A stretch of 45,408 bases of DNA from Thermoleophilia bacterium (GCA_025923055.1 JAICGP010000002.1:1-45408); one strand, 5' to 3'; positions 7,655 through 16,909 are shown, counted from the first letter of the stretch. Made by a program: numbers and translations. Notes: a model not told the origin generated them from the sequence alone.

Positions 7655-9931
7655 ATGAAGACGCGTGTCATCCAGGACGACCCGGACGGTCCGACGACGC
7701 CGAAGACCTCCCCCGACCCGGTCTCCGAGCAGAGACCGAGGACCAACATCGCCGGCCGCATGGGCCGCTGGAGCGCTCGGCATCGAAAGAAGGCGATCTT
7801 CGGCTGGTTCGCGTTCGTCGTCGTGGCGTTCGCGCTCGGGATCGTCACCGGCACGACCCAGATCGAGCCCGCCACCTCGGGGGTGGGCGAGTCCGGGCGC
7901 ATCGACAAGCTGCTTCACGAAGAGTTCGTGCAGCCCGCCGGCGAAAGCGTGCTCGTCCAGAGCGAGACGCTGACGATCAAGGATCCGGCGTTCAGGGCGG
8001 CCGTCGAGGACGTCGTCGCCGGGATCTCGGGGCTCGACGCGGTCCAGAACGTCCGCTCGCCGCTGGATCCCGAGAACGCGGGGCAGATCGCCGGCGACGG
8101 ACGCGCCGCCCTGGTCGACTTCGAGATCCGCGGCGATCCGGACGACGCCACCACGAAGATCGATCCGGTCGTCGCCGCCGTCGACGAGGCTCAGAGCGCG
8201 CATCCGGACCTGTTCGTCGACTCGTTCGGCGTCAGTGCGGACAAGGAGGTCGAAGGCGCCTTCATGGACGACCTCAAGCAGGCCGGACTCCTCTCCATCC
8301 CAGTGACGCTCATCATCCTCATCGTCGTCTTCGGGGCGCTGGTGGCCGCCGGGATCCCGCTCCTCCTCGCGCTCACGGCGATCGTCGCGACGTTCGGGCT
8401 GGTCGCGCTCCCGAGCGCGCTGATCCCGATCGACGAGGTCACGTACGAGCTCATCCTCCTGATCGGGCTCGCCGTCGGCGTCGACTACTCGATGTTCTAC
8501 TTGAAGCGAGAACGCGAGGAGCGCGCCGCCGGGCGCAGCGAGGGGGCGGCGCTCGAAGCCGCCGCTGCCACGTCCGGCCGCTCCGTGCTCATCTCCGGCC
8601 TGACCGTCATCGTCGCCATGTCCGGGATGTTCCTCGCCGGGATCCAGGGCATGTCGGCCTTCGCCGTCGGCACCATTCTCGTGGTCGCGGTGGCGATGCT
8701 CGGGTCGTTGACCGTCCTGCCGGCCACCCTCTCCTGGCTCGGGGACCGGGTCGATCGCGGCCGCGTGCCCTTCGTCAGCCGGCTTCGCCGCGACGACGGC
8801 CAGGGTCGGATCTGGGGAGCGATCGTCACGGCGGTCATGCGCCGGCCCGTCGTCTCGGTCGTCCTGGCGGGCGGCCTGCTGGTGGCGCTCGCCGTCCCGG
8901 CGCTACAGCTGCGCACGGTTCAGGCCGGCGTCGAGACGTTCCCCCAGGACCTGCCCGCCGTCCAGACGTACAACCGGATCCAGGCGGCGTTCCCGGGGAG
9001 CGAGATCCCGGCCACCGTCGCCGTCCAGGCCCCTGACGTGGCCGCGCCCGCCGTGCAGGAGGCGATCGGGCAGCTCGAGTGGCGCGCGCTCGCCAGCGGG
9101 CAGATGCACGAGCCGATCACCGTCGACGTCAACGGGGGCGGCACCGTCGCGACCGTCGCCATCCCAGTCGACGGCAAGGGGACGGACGCGACCTCCGAGG
9201 CCGCGCTCGCGACCCTCCGGGAGGACATCGTCCCCACGACCGTCGGCGCGCTCCCGAACGCCGAGGTGGGCGTCACCGGCATGACGGCGCAGTCGAAGGA
9301 CTTCACCGACAAGCTGAGGTCGGTCGCGCCGCTCGTGTTCGGCTTCGTGCTCCTGCTCGCGTTCGGGCTGATGCTCGTCGCCTTCCGCTCGCTCGTGATC
9401 GCCGTCAAGGCGATCCTCCTCAACCTGATCTCGATCGCCGCCGCCTACGGCGTGATGGTGCTCGTCTTCCAGCACGGCTGGGGCAAGGGCATCCTCGGCT
9501 TCGAGTCCACGGCAGGCATCGACTCCTTCCTGCCCATCTTCATGTTCGTGATCCTCTTCGGGCTCTCGATGGACTACCACGTGTTCATCATCAGCCGCAT
9601 GCGGGAGGCCTACGACCGTGGCATGAGCACCGACGAGGCGGTCACGCACGGCATCCGGACCACGGCCGGAGTCGTGACGAGCGCGGCGATCGTGATGGTC
9701 TGCGTCTTCGCGGTCTTCGCGACGCTCTCGATGCTGATCTTCAAGCAGTTCGGGGTCGGGCTCGCGGCGGCGATCCTGATCGACGCGACCATCGTCCGTG
9801 CCGTGCTCCTGCCCGCGACGATGAAGCTGCTCGGCGACTGGAACTGGTACCTGCCGAAGTGGCTCGAGTGGCTTCCGCACCTCGAGCACGGCGAGAGGGT
9901 CGAGGCCCCGGCCGTCCCGGCGGGCTCGTAG
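7655..9931 (+). CDS. MMPL-family RND transporter
   Basis: About 12 TM segments in two halves; VGVDYSMFYLKREREERAAG and FGLSMDYHVFIISRMREAY; GAGAGGAG RBS before ATG 7655. Confidence 0.93.
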   Translation: MKTRVIQDDPDGPTTPKTSPDPVSEQRPRTNIAGRMGRWSARHRKKAIFGWFAFVVVAFALGIVTGTTQIEPATSGVGESGRIDKLLHEEFVQPAGESVLVQSETLTIKDPAFRAAVEDVVAGISGLDAVQNVRSPLDPENAGQIAGDGRAALVDFEIRGDPDDATTKIDPVVAAVDEAQSAHPDLFVDSFGVSADKEVEGAFMDDLKQAGLLSIPVTLIILIVVFGALVAAGIPLLLALTAIVATFGLVALPSALIPIDEVTYELILLIGLAVGVDYSMFYLKREREERAAGRSEGAALEAAAATSGRSVLISGLTVIVAMSGMFLAGIQGMSAFAVGTILVVAVAMLGSLTVLPATLSWLGDRVDRGRVPFVSRLRRDDGQGRIWGAIVTAVMRRPVVSVVLAGGLLVALAVPALQLRTVQAGVETFPQDLPAVQTYNRIQAAFPGSEIPATVAVQAPDVAAPAVQEAIGQLEWRALASGQMHEPITVDVNGGGTVATVAIPVDGKGTDATSEAALATLREDIVPTTVGALPNAEVGVTGMTAQSKDFTDKLRSVAPLVFGFVLLLAFGLMLVAFRSLVIAVKAILLNLISIAAAYGVMVLVFQHGWGKGILGFESTAGIDSFLPIFMFVILFGLSMDYHVFIISRMREAYDRGMSTDEAVTHGIRTTAGVVTSAAIVMVCVFAVFATLSMLIFKQFGVGLAAAILIDATIVRAVLLPATMKLLGDWNWYLPKWLEWLPHLEHGERVEAPAVPAGS

Positions 9932-9942
9932 AGGATGCGGGC

Positions 9943-11241
9943 GTGACCAGCGCGACGGAGCCCATCGTCGAGAGGAGAAAGGGTGTCGCGGCCCGGGCCG
10001 CGACAGCCCTCCGCACGGAGGCGGGCCTCGCGCGACTCGCGCTCGGCGTCGCGGCGCTCCACGTCGTCGACGACAACTTCCTCCAGCCGCAGCCCGGCAC
10101 GTCGGCCGCCGACCATCTGGTCGGCGGCCTCGTGCAGGTGGCGTTCTTCCTCCTTGTGGCCTGGGCCTATCCACGGCTCAGGCCCGGGGCCCGGGCGACG
10201 CTCGCGCTCGGATCCGGGATCTTCACCGTCGTCATGGGCGTCGGCGAGGCCGGCTACTACACGCGCGAGAACGGCCCGTCCGGCGACGACTTCACCGGGC
10301 TCCTGGCCATCCCCGCCGGCTTCCTCCTCGTCGTCATCGGGCTCGCGACGCTCTGGCGGTCGCGGAAGGGCGGTAGCCTCGTACGCCGGTACGTCCGCCG
10401 CGCGCTCCTGACGGCCGGCGGGCTCCTCGCCGCGTTCCTGGTCGTCTTTCCGGTCGCCCAGTCCTACGTCGTCACGCATGCCGCACGCGCGTACGTGCCG
10501 ACCCCCGAGCTCGGCGTCGCGCACCAGGACGTGAGCTTCGTGACGGCTGACGGACTGCGGCTCGAGGGCTGGTACGTGCCCTCGACGAACGGTGCCACGG
10601 TCATCGTCTTCCCCGGCCGCAAGGGCCCGCAGGAGCCTGCGAGGCTCCTCGTCTCGCACGGCTACGGTGTGCTCCTCTTCGACCGGCGCGGCGAGGGTGA
10701 GAGCGAGGGCGACCCGAACGCATTCGGCTGGGCCGGCACGCGGGACGTCGAGGCGGCGATCGCCTACCTCCGGAGCCGACCGGAGGTGGACCCCGGCCGG
10801 ATCGGCGGCCTCGGCCTCTCCGTCGGAGGCGAGGTGATGCTCCAGGCAGCCGCCGAGGGCGCCGCCCTGGGCGCCGTCGTGTCCGAGGGGGCGGGTATCC
10901 GCTCGGTGCGCGAGGCGGTCGAGCTCAGCGGTTTCGAGCGGTGGCTCTCGACGGCCGTGTTCGCCGTCTCCACCGTCTCGACCGCCGTCTTCGCGAGCGA
11001 CCTGCCGCCGCCCAGCCTTACCGATCTGAGCGCCGAGATCCCGGCGCCGGTCTTCTTCATCTACGCCACCCCGGGGCAGGGCGGCGAGAGCCTCAACCCG
11101 ACCTACTACGAGGCGGCGAGCGGCCCCAAGGAGATCTGGTCCGCCGAGGGCGGCCACACCGGAGCCCTCGCCGCCGAGCCTGAGGAGTACGAGCGCCGCG
11201 TGACCGGCTTCTTCGACGACAACCTGGTGGAGGGACGATGA
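9943..11241 (+). CDS. Alpha/beta hydrolase with N-terminal TM region
   Basis: LLFDRRGEGESEGDPNAFGW and nucleophile elbow GLGLSVGGE; four N-terminal hydrophobic segments; GTG start. Confidence 0.82.
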   Translation: MTSATEPIVERRKGVAARAATALRTEAGLARLALGVAALHVVDDNFLQPQPGTSAADHLVGGLVQVAFFLLVAWAYPRLRPGARATLALGSGIFTVVMGVGEAGYYTRENGPSGDDFTGLLAIPAGFLLVVIGLATLWRSRKGGSLVRRYVRRALLTAGGLLAAFLVVFPVAQSYVVTHAARAYVPTPELGVAHQDVSFVTADGLRLEGWYVPSTNGATVIVFPGRKGPQEPARLLVSHGYGVLLFDRRGEGESEGDPNAFGWAGTRDVEAAIAYLRSRPEVDPGRIGGLGLSVGGEVMLQAAAEGAALGAVVSEGAGIRSVREAVELSGFERWLSTAVFAVSTVSTAVFASDLPPPSLTDLSAEIPAPVFFIYATPGQGGESLNPTYYEAASGPKEIWSAEGGHTGALAAEPEEYERRVTGFFDDNLVEGR

Positions 11242-11867
11242 CCGACCGACCGACGCTCAGGCGCACGATCCTGTTCGGGACACCGCTGCTGTACATCGTG
11301 CTCGGCATCCTGCATCCGATGGAGGACCCGGGGCTCGGCGAGGCGACCGGCCTCTTCATCGGCCTGCACTTCGCGCAGCTGTTCCTGATCGCCGGGCTCG
11401 CCTACTCGCTCTGGCTGCTCGTCGACGGCCTCGAGAGTCGCGCCGCGACCGTCACCCGGGTGCTGATCGTGCCCTTCGTGATCCTCTACACGACGCTCGA
11501 TGCGATCGCCGGGCTCGGCATGGGCGACCTGGTCCGGATGGCCAACGAGAGCACGGGCACGGAGCGGGCCACGCTCGGGGCGTTCATCGAGGAGCTCCGC
11601 GAGCCGGACGCGGCGGGCTACGCGATCTACCTCGGCGCTGGCCTCTCCTGGGTCGCAGCCGTGGGCGCGGCGACCGTCGCGTTGAAGGTGCGTGCTCCCG
11701 GCGGCGCGCTCGTGCTCATGATCCTCGGGGCGCTCGTCTTCGCCGTCGGCCATCCCAAGCCGACGGGGCCGATCGGCATGGCGCTGTTTCTCGCCGGCGT
11801 CGCATGGCTCGAGCTGCGGTCGCGGCCGGTGGAGACGCGTCGGCCCGTCTCGGCACAGCCGGTCTGA
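11238..11867 (+). CDS. Hypothetical multi-pass membrane protein
   Basis: ATGA overlap with preceding CDS; hydrophobic segments. Confidence 0.75.
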   Translation: MTDRPTLRRTILFGTPLLYIVLGILHPMEDPGLGEATGLFIGLHFAQLFLIAGLAYSLWLLVDGLESRAATVTRVLIVPFVILYTTLDAIAGLGMGDLVRMANESTGTERATLGAFIEELREPDAAGYAIYLGAGLSWVAAVGAATVALKVRAPGGALVLMILGALVFAVGHPKPTGPIGMALFLAGVAWLELRSRPVETRRPVSAQPV

Positions 11868-11901
11868 TCCGCACGCCGCTTCGCCGCCTAGACTCGCCCT
11901 C

Positions 11902-12846
11902 GTGGCGAGCCGGCTTCCCGCGTTCCTTCGTCGCCGGCGCGTCCTCGTCGGGCTGCAGCTCGCCTTCGTCGCGGTCGTGCTCGCGTTCCTCGGCTGGGCG
12001 CTGCGCGACGTCTGGAGCGACGCGCTGCCGCGGCTCCGAGACGCCGACCCGGCGGCGCTTGTCGCCGCTCTGGCCGTGCTCGCCGCCTACTACTGCCTCT
12101 TCGTCGTCGGCTGGCAGTGGATCCTGGCCGGGTTCGGGATCCGCGTCGGCTACCGGCTCGCGCTCCAGGCCGAGATGGCCTCGATGCTCGCCAAGTACGT
12201 GCCGGGCGGCGTCTGGACGCCGCTCGCGCGCATCGTGTGGCTGCGGCGGGCGGGAGGCGTCCGTGACACGTCGTTCGTCCTCAGCTCCATCCTGCTCGAG
12301 GCCGGGCTCTCGGCAGTGGCCGGCATCCTCGTCTTCGCGGGCGGCCTCGCCGCCGTGGAGGCGGTGGACGCGCCCCTGCTCCCGCTCCTCGCCTTCGGCT
12401 TCGTGGTCGGCGTCCTCCTGCACCCGCGGGTCTTCACCGCGCTGGCCCGCGCGCTCTTCCGCCGCTTCGACGCCCCCGAGCCGCCGCGGCTCCCCTATCG
12501 CGTCCTCGTCGGCCTGCTCGGCTACTACGCGTTCACCTGGCTCGTCGGCGGGACCGCGCTCTATCTGCTCCTGCGCTCGCTCGACGCCGATCCGGGCGCC
12601 GCGACGATCCCCTACCTCGGCGGCGCGGCCGCGGTGGGGGCGATCGTCGCCGTCCTGGCCGTCTTCGCGCCCTCGGGCCTGGGCGTGCGGGAGGCGTCCA
12701 TGTACGGCCTCATGGTCGTCGTCGTGCCCGCGGGGGCCGCCCTCGGCGCCACGGTCCTGAACCGCTTCGCGATCACGCTGGTCGAGGCCCTCCTGCTCGG
12801 CGGAGGCGTCCTCGGGTCGAGGCTCAGACCCTCCAGCCGTCTCTAG
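11902..12846 (+). CDS. Lysylphosphatidylglycerol synthase TM-region/UPF0104-like membrane protein
   Basis: KYVPGGVWTPLARIVWLRRAG and FAPSGLGVREASMYGLM motifs; multi-TM. Confidence 0.8.
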   Translation: MASRLPAFLRRRRVLVGLQLAFVAVVLAFLGWALRDVWSDALPRLRDADPAALVAALAVLAAYYCLFVVGWQWILAGFGIRVGYRLALQAEMASMLAKYVPGGVWTPLARIVWLRRAGGVRDTSFVLSSILLEAGLSAVAGILVFAGGLAAVEAVDAPLLPLLAFGFVVGVLLHPRVFTALARALFRRFDAPEPPRLPYRVLVGLLGYYAFTWLVGGTALYLLLRSLDADPGAATIPYLGGAAAVGAIVAVLAVFAPSGLGVREASMYGLMVVVVPAGAALGATVLNRFAITLVEALLLGGGVLGSRLRPSSRL

Positions 12847-14822
12847 CGCAACCGTATCGCCCCGAGCATGAGCCCCCGGGGCGGGTCCGCGTCGAGGAGC
12901 CTCGGGATCTCGAGCACGAGCGCGTGCCAGCGCTCGCCGTCCAGCTCCGCCTCGAGCCTCGCCGTCCCGGCCACGACCGTCTCGTCGACGCGGACCCCGT
13001 CGACCCAGAGCGCGGCCGGCGTCTCCGCGATGGCGCTCACGTCGAGCTGCACGGTGCCGGAGCCGTAAAGCCACAGGAGCCCCTGTCGCTCGCGCATCGT
13101 CCTCTCGCGCCAGCCCTCGCATAGGAACGGCTCGGCGCGCGAGGGCTCCGGCACCGGCGCCGGGGCGGCGCCGTCGCCGCGGGCCAGGAGGGTGACGCGG
13201 CCGCCCCGGGCGACGGGCGCGAAGCCGTGCTCGACGAGGCTCTGCCAGCCGAACCAGGCGCCGGGGACGTCTCCCTGCTCGTACATGCCGCGGTGGAAGA
13301 GGACGTGCTCGACACCCAGCTCGCGGAGCGTCTCCTCGTCGCCCGGCAGCCAGATCCCGCACGAGAGCCGGTTGCGCTGGAAGAAGAAGTCGAACGCCGG
13401 CTGCGGGACGAGCGTCGAGTACCCGCCCGGCCGCTCGCGCGGCGCCTGGAGCTGATAGGCGTCGTAGACGCTCCCGTGGTGGATGCCCGGCTCGAAGAGC
13501 GGCAGCTCGAGGATGCGGCCGTCCGGCTCCTCCCGCAGCGCCGCGTAGGCCTCGTTCCGTTCGTCGGCGTCGGACGCTCCCAGCGGGAACACGAGCAGGT
13601 CGGCGGCGACCAGCGCCGTGAGCACGGCGGCGGTCGCGGCCGCGCGCCGGCCCGACGCGGCCAGGAGACGGGAGATCGCGACGGCCGCCAGCGCGGCGAG
13701 CGCAAGGTTCGCGATCGGGAGAAGCCGTCCCGGCACGCGGGGATAGCGAAGCGGCGGAAAGGCGTCCCACAGCCACCCGTAGAGCGGCAGGTTCGTCCCG
13801 AGCGCGAGCACGACGGGGACGACTGCCGCCGCGCCGAGGAGGAGCGCGAGCGCGCGCGCGCCCTGCCGCCACAGCACCACGGCTCCCGCGCCCGCCAGCA
13901 CGGGGAGGAGCCAGCCGACATAGACGAACTCCTCCAGACCTCCGAGCTGCCAGCGGCTCAGGACGTCGACCCACTCGGCCGAGAACTCGCCGACCTCCTG
14001 GAGCGAGCGCCCGCCGCTCTCGGCGGAGCCGCGGACGATCGTCAGGTGGATCGCGAGCCCGACTCCCACGGAGGCGAGCAGCCCCCCGGCCGCCCACGCC
14101 GCCGCGGTCGGCGCGAAGCGCAGCGCCGCGTAGACCGCGACGAGCGGGACGACCCCTAGGGCCAGGTGCGGCTGGCCGGAGAGCGGGACCGAGACGAGCG
14201 CGGCGGCCGCGAGCGCGCCCCAGGCGTGCAGGGCGCGCGGCCGCGGGGACGACCGGGCGCGCTCGTACGCGAGCAGCGCCAGCGGCAGGAAGACAGCCAC
14301 CCAGGCGAGCAGGTGGACGCCGCTCTGGGCGAGCCGGTAGGGAGCGAGCGCGAACGCCAGGCCGCCGAGGGCGGCGGCCACGGGGGGCAGCGCCAGGGCA
14401 CGCAGCCAGCCGTAGGTGAAGGCGCCTGCCGCCACGATCGTGCCGAGGAGGAGCAGGTTCCACGCGACGACGGGCCCGAAGGCGGCCTCGAGCGGCCAGA
14501 AGAGGAGGCCGAACGGCCAGCCTGCCAGAACCGTCTGCGGCTCGACGAGCGGCTGGAAGCTGTACGGGTCGAGCCACGGCGTCGCGCCCTGCTCGAGGCG
14601 GTGCCCGACGAGCCAGAAGCGGTAGACGGCCTGGAGGTGGTCGCCCGCCGCCGGCTCGCCGTTCCCCTCGCCCCCGTCCGCGATGTAGGCGCTCCCGAAG
14701 GAGGCGATCGCAGGCAGCGTCGCGACGACCGCCGCGGCGGCGTAGAGGCCTAGGACGAGAGGGAGCGGGCCGCCGCGAGCAGCTCGTCGAAGTCCGGCAC
14801 CTGCGCGCTGTCGTAGCGCCAT
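12843..14822 (-). CDS. Large polytopic membrane protein (GT-C/YfhO-like)
   Basis: Many TM helices plus soluble C-terminal domain; N-terminus overlaps the upstream peroxiredoxin 3' end. Confidence 0.7.
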   Translation of the reverse strand: MALRQRAGAGLRRAARGGPLPLVLGLYAAAAVVATLPAIASFGSAYIADGGEGNGEPAAGDHLQAVYRFWLVGHRLEQGATPWLDPYSFQPLVEPQTVLAGWPFGLLFWPLEAAFGPVVAWNLLLLGTIVAAGAFTYGWLRALALPPVAAALGGLAFALAPYRLAQSGVHLLAWVAVFLPLALLAYERARSSPRPRALHAWGALAAAALVSVPLSGQPHLALGVVPLVAVYAALRFAPTAAAWAAGGLLASVGVGLAIHLTIVRGSAESGGRSLQEVGEFSAEWVDVLSRWQLGGLEEFVYVGWLLPVLAGAGAVVLWRQGARALALLLGAAAVVPVVLALGTNLPLYGWLWDAFPPLRYPRVPGRLLPIANLALAALAAVAISRLLAASGRRAAATAAVLTALVAADLLVFPLGASDADERNEAYAALREEPDGRILELPLFEPGIHHGSVYDAYQLQAPRERPGGYSTLVPQPAFDFFFQRNRLSCGIWLPGDEETLRELGVEHVLFHRGMYEQGDVPGAWFGWQSLVEHGFAPVARGGRVTLLARGDGAAPAPVPEPSRAEPFLCEGWRERTMRERQGLLWLYGSGTVQLDVSAIAETPAALWVDGVRVDETVVAGTARLEAELDGERWHALVLEIPRLLDADPPRGLMLGAIRLR

Positions 14823-15214
14823 GCGCCGCGGATCATGCCGTTTCGGTCGACGAGAAACGCCGAGCGCTCGGCGACGTCCGCGAGGCCGCGATACTCGTGC
14901 GCGATCCCGAACGCGTGCACGGCCTCGGCGCTCCAGTCGGAGAGAAGCGGCACGTCGAGGTCGAGCGCCTGCCCCCAGGCGATGTGCGACCAGGGGCTGT
15001 CGCGCGAGATCGCGTAGGTGCGAACGCCGGCCGCCTCGAACTCAGGTCTCCTGTCACGCAGGAGCGTCAGCTCGTCCGTTCAGGTGCTCGACCAGTCGAA
15101 GAGGTAGAAGAGGAGGAGGTACGGCGCGTCGGCGGCGAGCTCGCGAAGTCCGACCCGGTCCCGGGTGGACGTCCAGACGCGGACGTCGGGGACGGCCTCG
15201 CCCGTGCCGATCAC
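14750..15214 (-). CDS. Predicted selenocysteine-containing peroxiredoxin (AhpC/TSA family), in-frame TGA at 15082..15080 read as Sec
   Basis: ORF-track fragments ending at 15080 and starting at 14953 share one frame (729 nt between their 5' ends is divisible by 3). Joined: VIGTGEAVPDVRVW...LLLFYLFDWSST[U]TDELTLLRDRRPEFEAAGVRTYAISRDSPWSHIAWGQALDLDVPLLSDWSAEAVHAFGIAHEYRG...RSAFLVDRNGMIRGAWRYD; TGA sits at the peroxidatic Cys. Confidence 0.82.
15048..15082 (-). promoter_or_regulatory. Candidate bacterial SECIS element with UGA codon
   Basis: UGA-ACGGACGAGCUGACG-CUCCUG-CGUGA-CAGGAG: perfect 6-bp stem, 5-nt loop with G at position 2, loop 21 nt after UGA. Confidence 0.7.
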
Positions 15215-16410
15215 GCGGTTACCGTGAGCGCCGCCTCGGTGGCGTTCGAGATCTCCCGCGTCACCTCGAGGATGTCCCGGTTCGCGTTGAAGACGCGGAG
15301 CTGGCGCTCGGCGCCGCTTCCCTGGGCGAGGATCGCGCGGATGCCCTCCAGCTCCCGGTCGGACCCGAGCTCGCGCGCGTGCGGCTCGATCGCGCGGAGC
15401 GCCCGGCGGACGAGCTGCGCGACGGGGACGCGGTTGCGGCGGCCGGTGGCGAGGTCCATGACCGGCGCCTCGAGGCCGTAGCGGGCGCCGAGCCACTTGT
15501 TCTCCGTGATGAGGATGCGGTGGTAGCTCGGCAGCTCCTTGCCCGCGTCGTGGAGCTCGCAGTAGTGCTTGACGAGCCCCTGGGCGTACGCGGCGAGCGC
15601 GACCGTCTCCTCGACGTGGCTGATCGCGTCCATGACCCGGATCTCGATCGTCCCGAAGCGAGGGTGCGGCCGCACGTCCCACCAGATGTGCGTGTAGTCC
15701 GCGATGCAGCCTGTCTTCTCGAGCTGGCCGACGACCTCGGCGTAGTCGTCGTAGCCGTCGAAGCGGGGCGGCGGCCCCGAGCGCGGGAAGGCGGCGAAGA
15801 CCATCTGGCGACTCGAGGCGAGGCCGGTCGGCTCGCCGCGCCAGAACGGCGAGCTCGCCGAGAGCGCGAGCAGCTCCGGCAGGTGGACGAGGAGCGCGCT
15901 CATGACCCGGATCGCCTTGTCCGGGCCGTCGACCGCCACGTGGACGTGGCAGCCGAAGATGAGCTCCCGGCGCGCGACGTACTGCAGCTGGTCGACGAGG
16001 TTGCGGTAGCGGTCGCGCGCGGTGATGCGCTGGCGCTCGAAGAGGCTGAAGGGGTGCGTTCCCGCCGAGCCGACGCGGAGGTCATGGCTGCGCGCGGCCT
16101 GGGTCACGTGCGTCCGGAGCCGGCGCAGCTCCCGGTCGACGTCGCCCGCCGTCTTGCAGACGGGCGTCGAGATCTCGAGCACAGACTGCATCAGCTCCGG
16201 GCCGATCCGCTCGTCGAACTCCCCGTCCTGGGCCGCCGTGAGGACGGTGTCGACGTGCTGGACGAGGTCGAACGTCTGCGGGTCGAGGAGCATGTACTCC
16301 TCCTCGACGCCGAGCGTGAAGGGCGGGGAGGACCCGAAGCGGTGGTCGAGGACGCTGCCGCCCTCGGCGAAGCCCTTGCCCGTGATCGACGCCGGATAGA
16401 TCTGCTTCAT
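15211..16410 (-). CDS. Glutamate-cysteine ligase family 2 (GCS2/YbdK-like carboxylate-amine ligase)
   Basis: FTLGVEEEYMLLDPQTFDL, ELMQSVLEISTPVC, FGCHVHV, ADYTHIWWDVRPHPRFGTIEIRVMD. Confidence 0.93.
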   Translation of the reverse strand: MKQIYPASITGKGFAEGGSVLDHRFGSSPPFTLGVEEEYMLLDPQTFDLVQHVDTVLTAAQDGEFDERIGPELMQSVLEISTPVCKTAGDVDRELRRLRTHVTQAARSHDLRVGSAGTHPFSLFERQRITARDRYRNLVDQLQYVARRELIFGCHVHVAVDGPDKAIRVMSALLVHLPELLALSASSPFWRGEPTGLASSRQMVFAAFPRSGPPPRFDGYDDYAEVVGQLEKTGCIADYTHIWWDVRPHPRFGTIEIRVMDAISHVEETVALAAYAQGLVKHYCELHDAGKELPSYHRILITENKWLGARYGLEAPVMDLATGRRNRVPVAQLVRRALRAIEPHARELGSDRELEGIRAILAQGSGAERQLRVFNANRDILEVTREISNATEAALTVTA

Positions 16411-16516
16411 GGGAGCGAGAACTCTACTCCCCGCCCGGAGGGAAGAAAGAGCGCCTGGCCTCGTCATGTGACCGTACGCACAGATGGCGTCTGGCTCGAC
16501 GAAGGGAGTGGGAACA

Positions 16517-16909
16517 ATGCGGCAGAGGCGGAGGATTCGGCTCTTCCGGCGGCTCGCGGTCGGGCTCGCCGCGCTCGCGGTCGCCGTTCCGGCGGCCGGT
16601 GCGGCCCCCGACCAGCGCGGCGCCGACGGAGCGGACGGCGCGAAGGCGGCCCCGTTCGTGCAGGGAGTCACGGACTTCCCGGGCACGTCGGCGGTCCAGC
16701 CCCGCGGCGACGGCGGATCGACCGCTGGGTACCGGCGGGCGCTGCCCTCGGACTACGGCGTGGTGCCGGTGGTCCGCGTGGTCGAGCGGCCCGGCGGCTT
16801 CGACTGGGGCGACGCGCTCGCGGGCGCGGGCGTGGCTCTCGGCCTGGCCCTCCTGGCGGCCGGGGCGGTCCGCGCGACCGGGCGGCTGACCAGGCCCGCG
16901 GCGGCCTGA
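16517..16909 (+). CDS. Hypothetical secreted/membrane protein
   Basis: Signal-peptide-like N-terminus (MRQRRRIRLFRRLAVGLAALAVAVPAAGAA) and C-terminal TM. Confidence 0.65.
   Translation: MRQRRRIRLFRRLAVGLAALAVAVPAAGAAPDQRGADGADGAKAAPFVQGVTDFPGTSAVQPRGDGGSTAGYRRALPSDYGVVPVVRVVERPGGFDWGDALAGAGVALGLALLAAGAVRATGRLTRPAAA

Noticed and set aside
8903-10174. Minus-strand ORFs over the MMPL/hydrolase genes (8903-10174, 9610-11157)
   Set aside because: Overlap strongly supported plus-strand genes and show no recognisable motifs
11716-14577. 953-aa minus ORF
   Set aside because: Arg/Pro/Ala-rich shadow frame over UPF0104-like and membrane-protein genes
14750-15214. Peroxiredoxin as a frameshifted or decayed pseudogene
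   Set aside because: The two pieces are in the same frame, only one stop exists, it falls on the catalytic Cys codon, and a SECIS-like hairpin follows. A TGC/TGT-to-TGA error cannot be fully excluded from one sequence.
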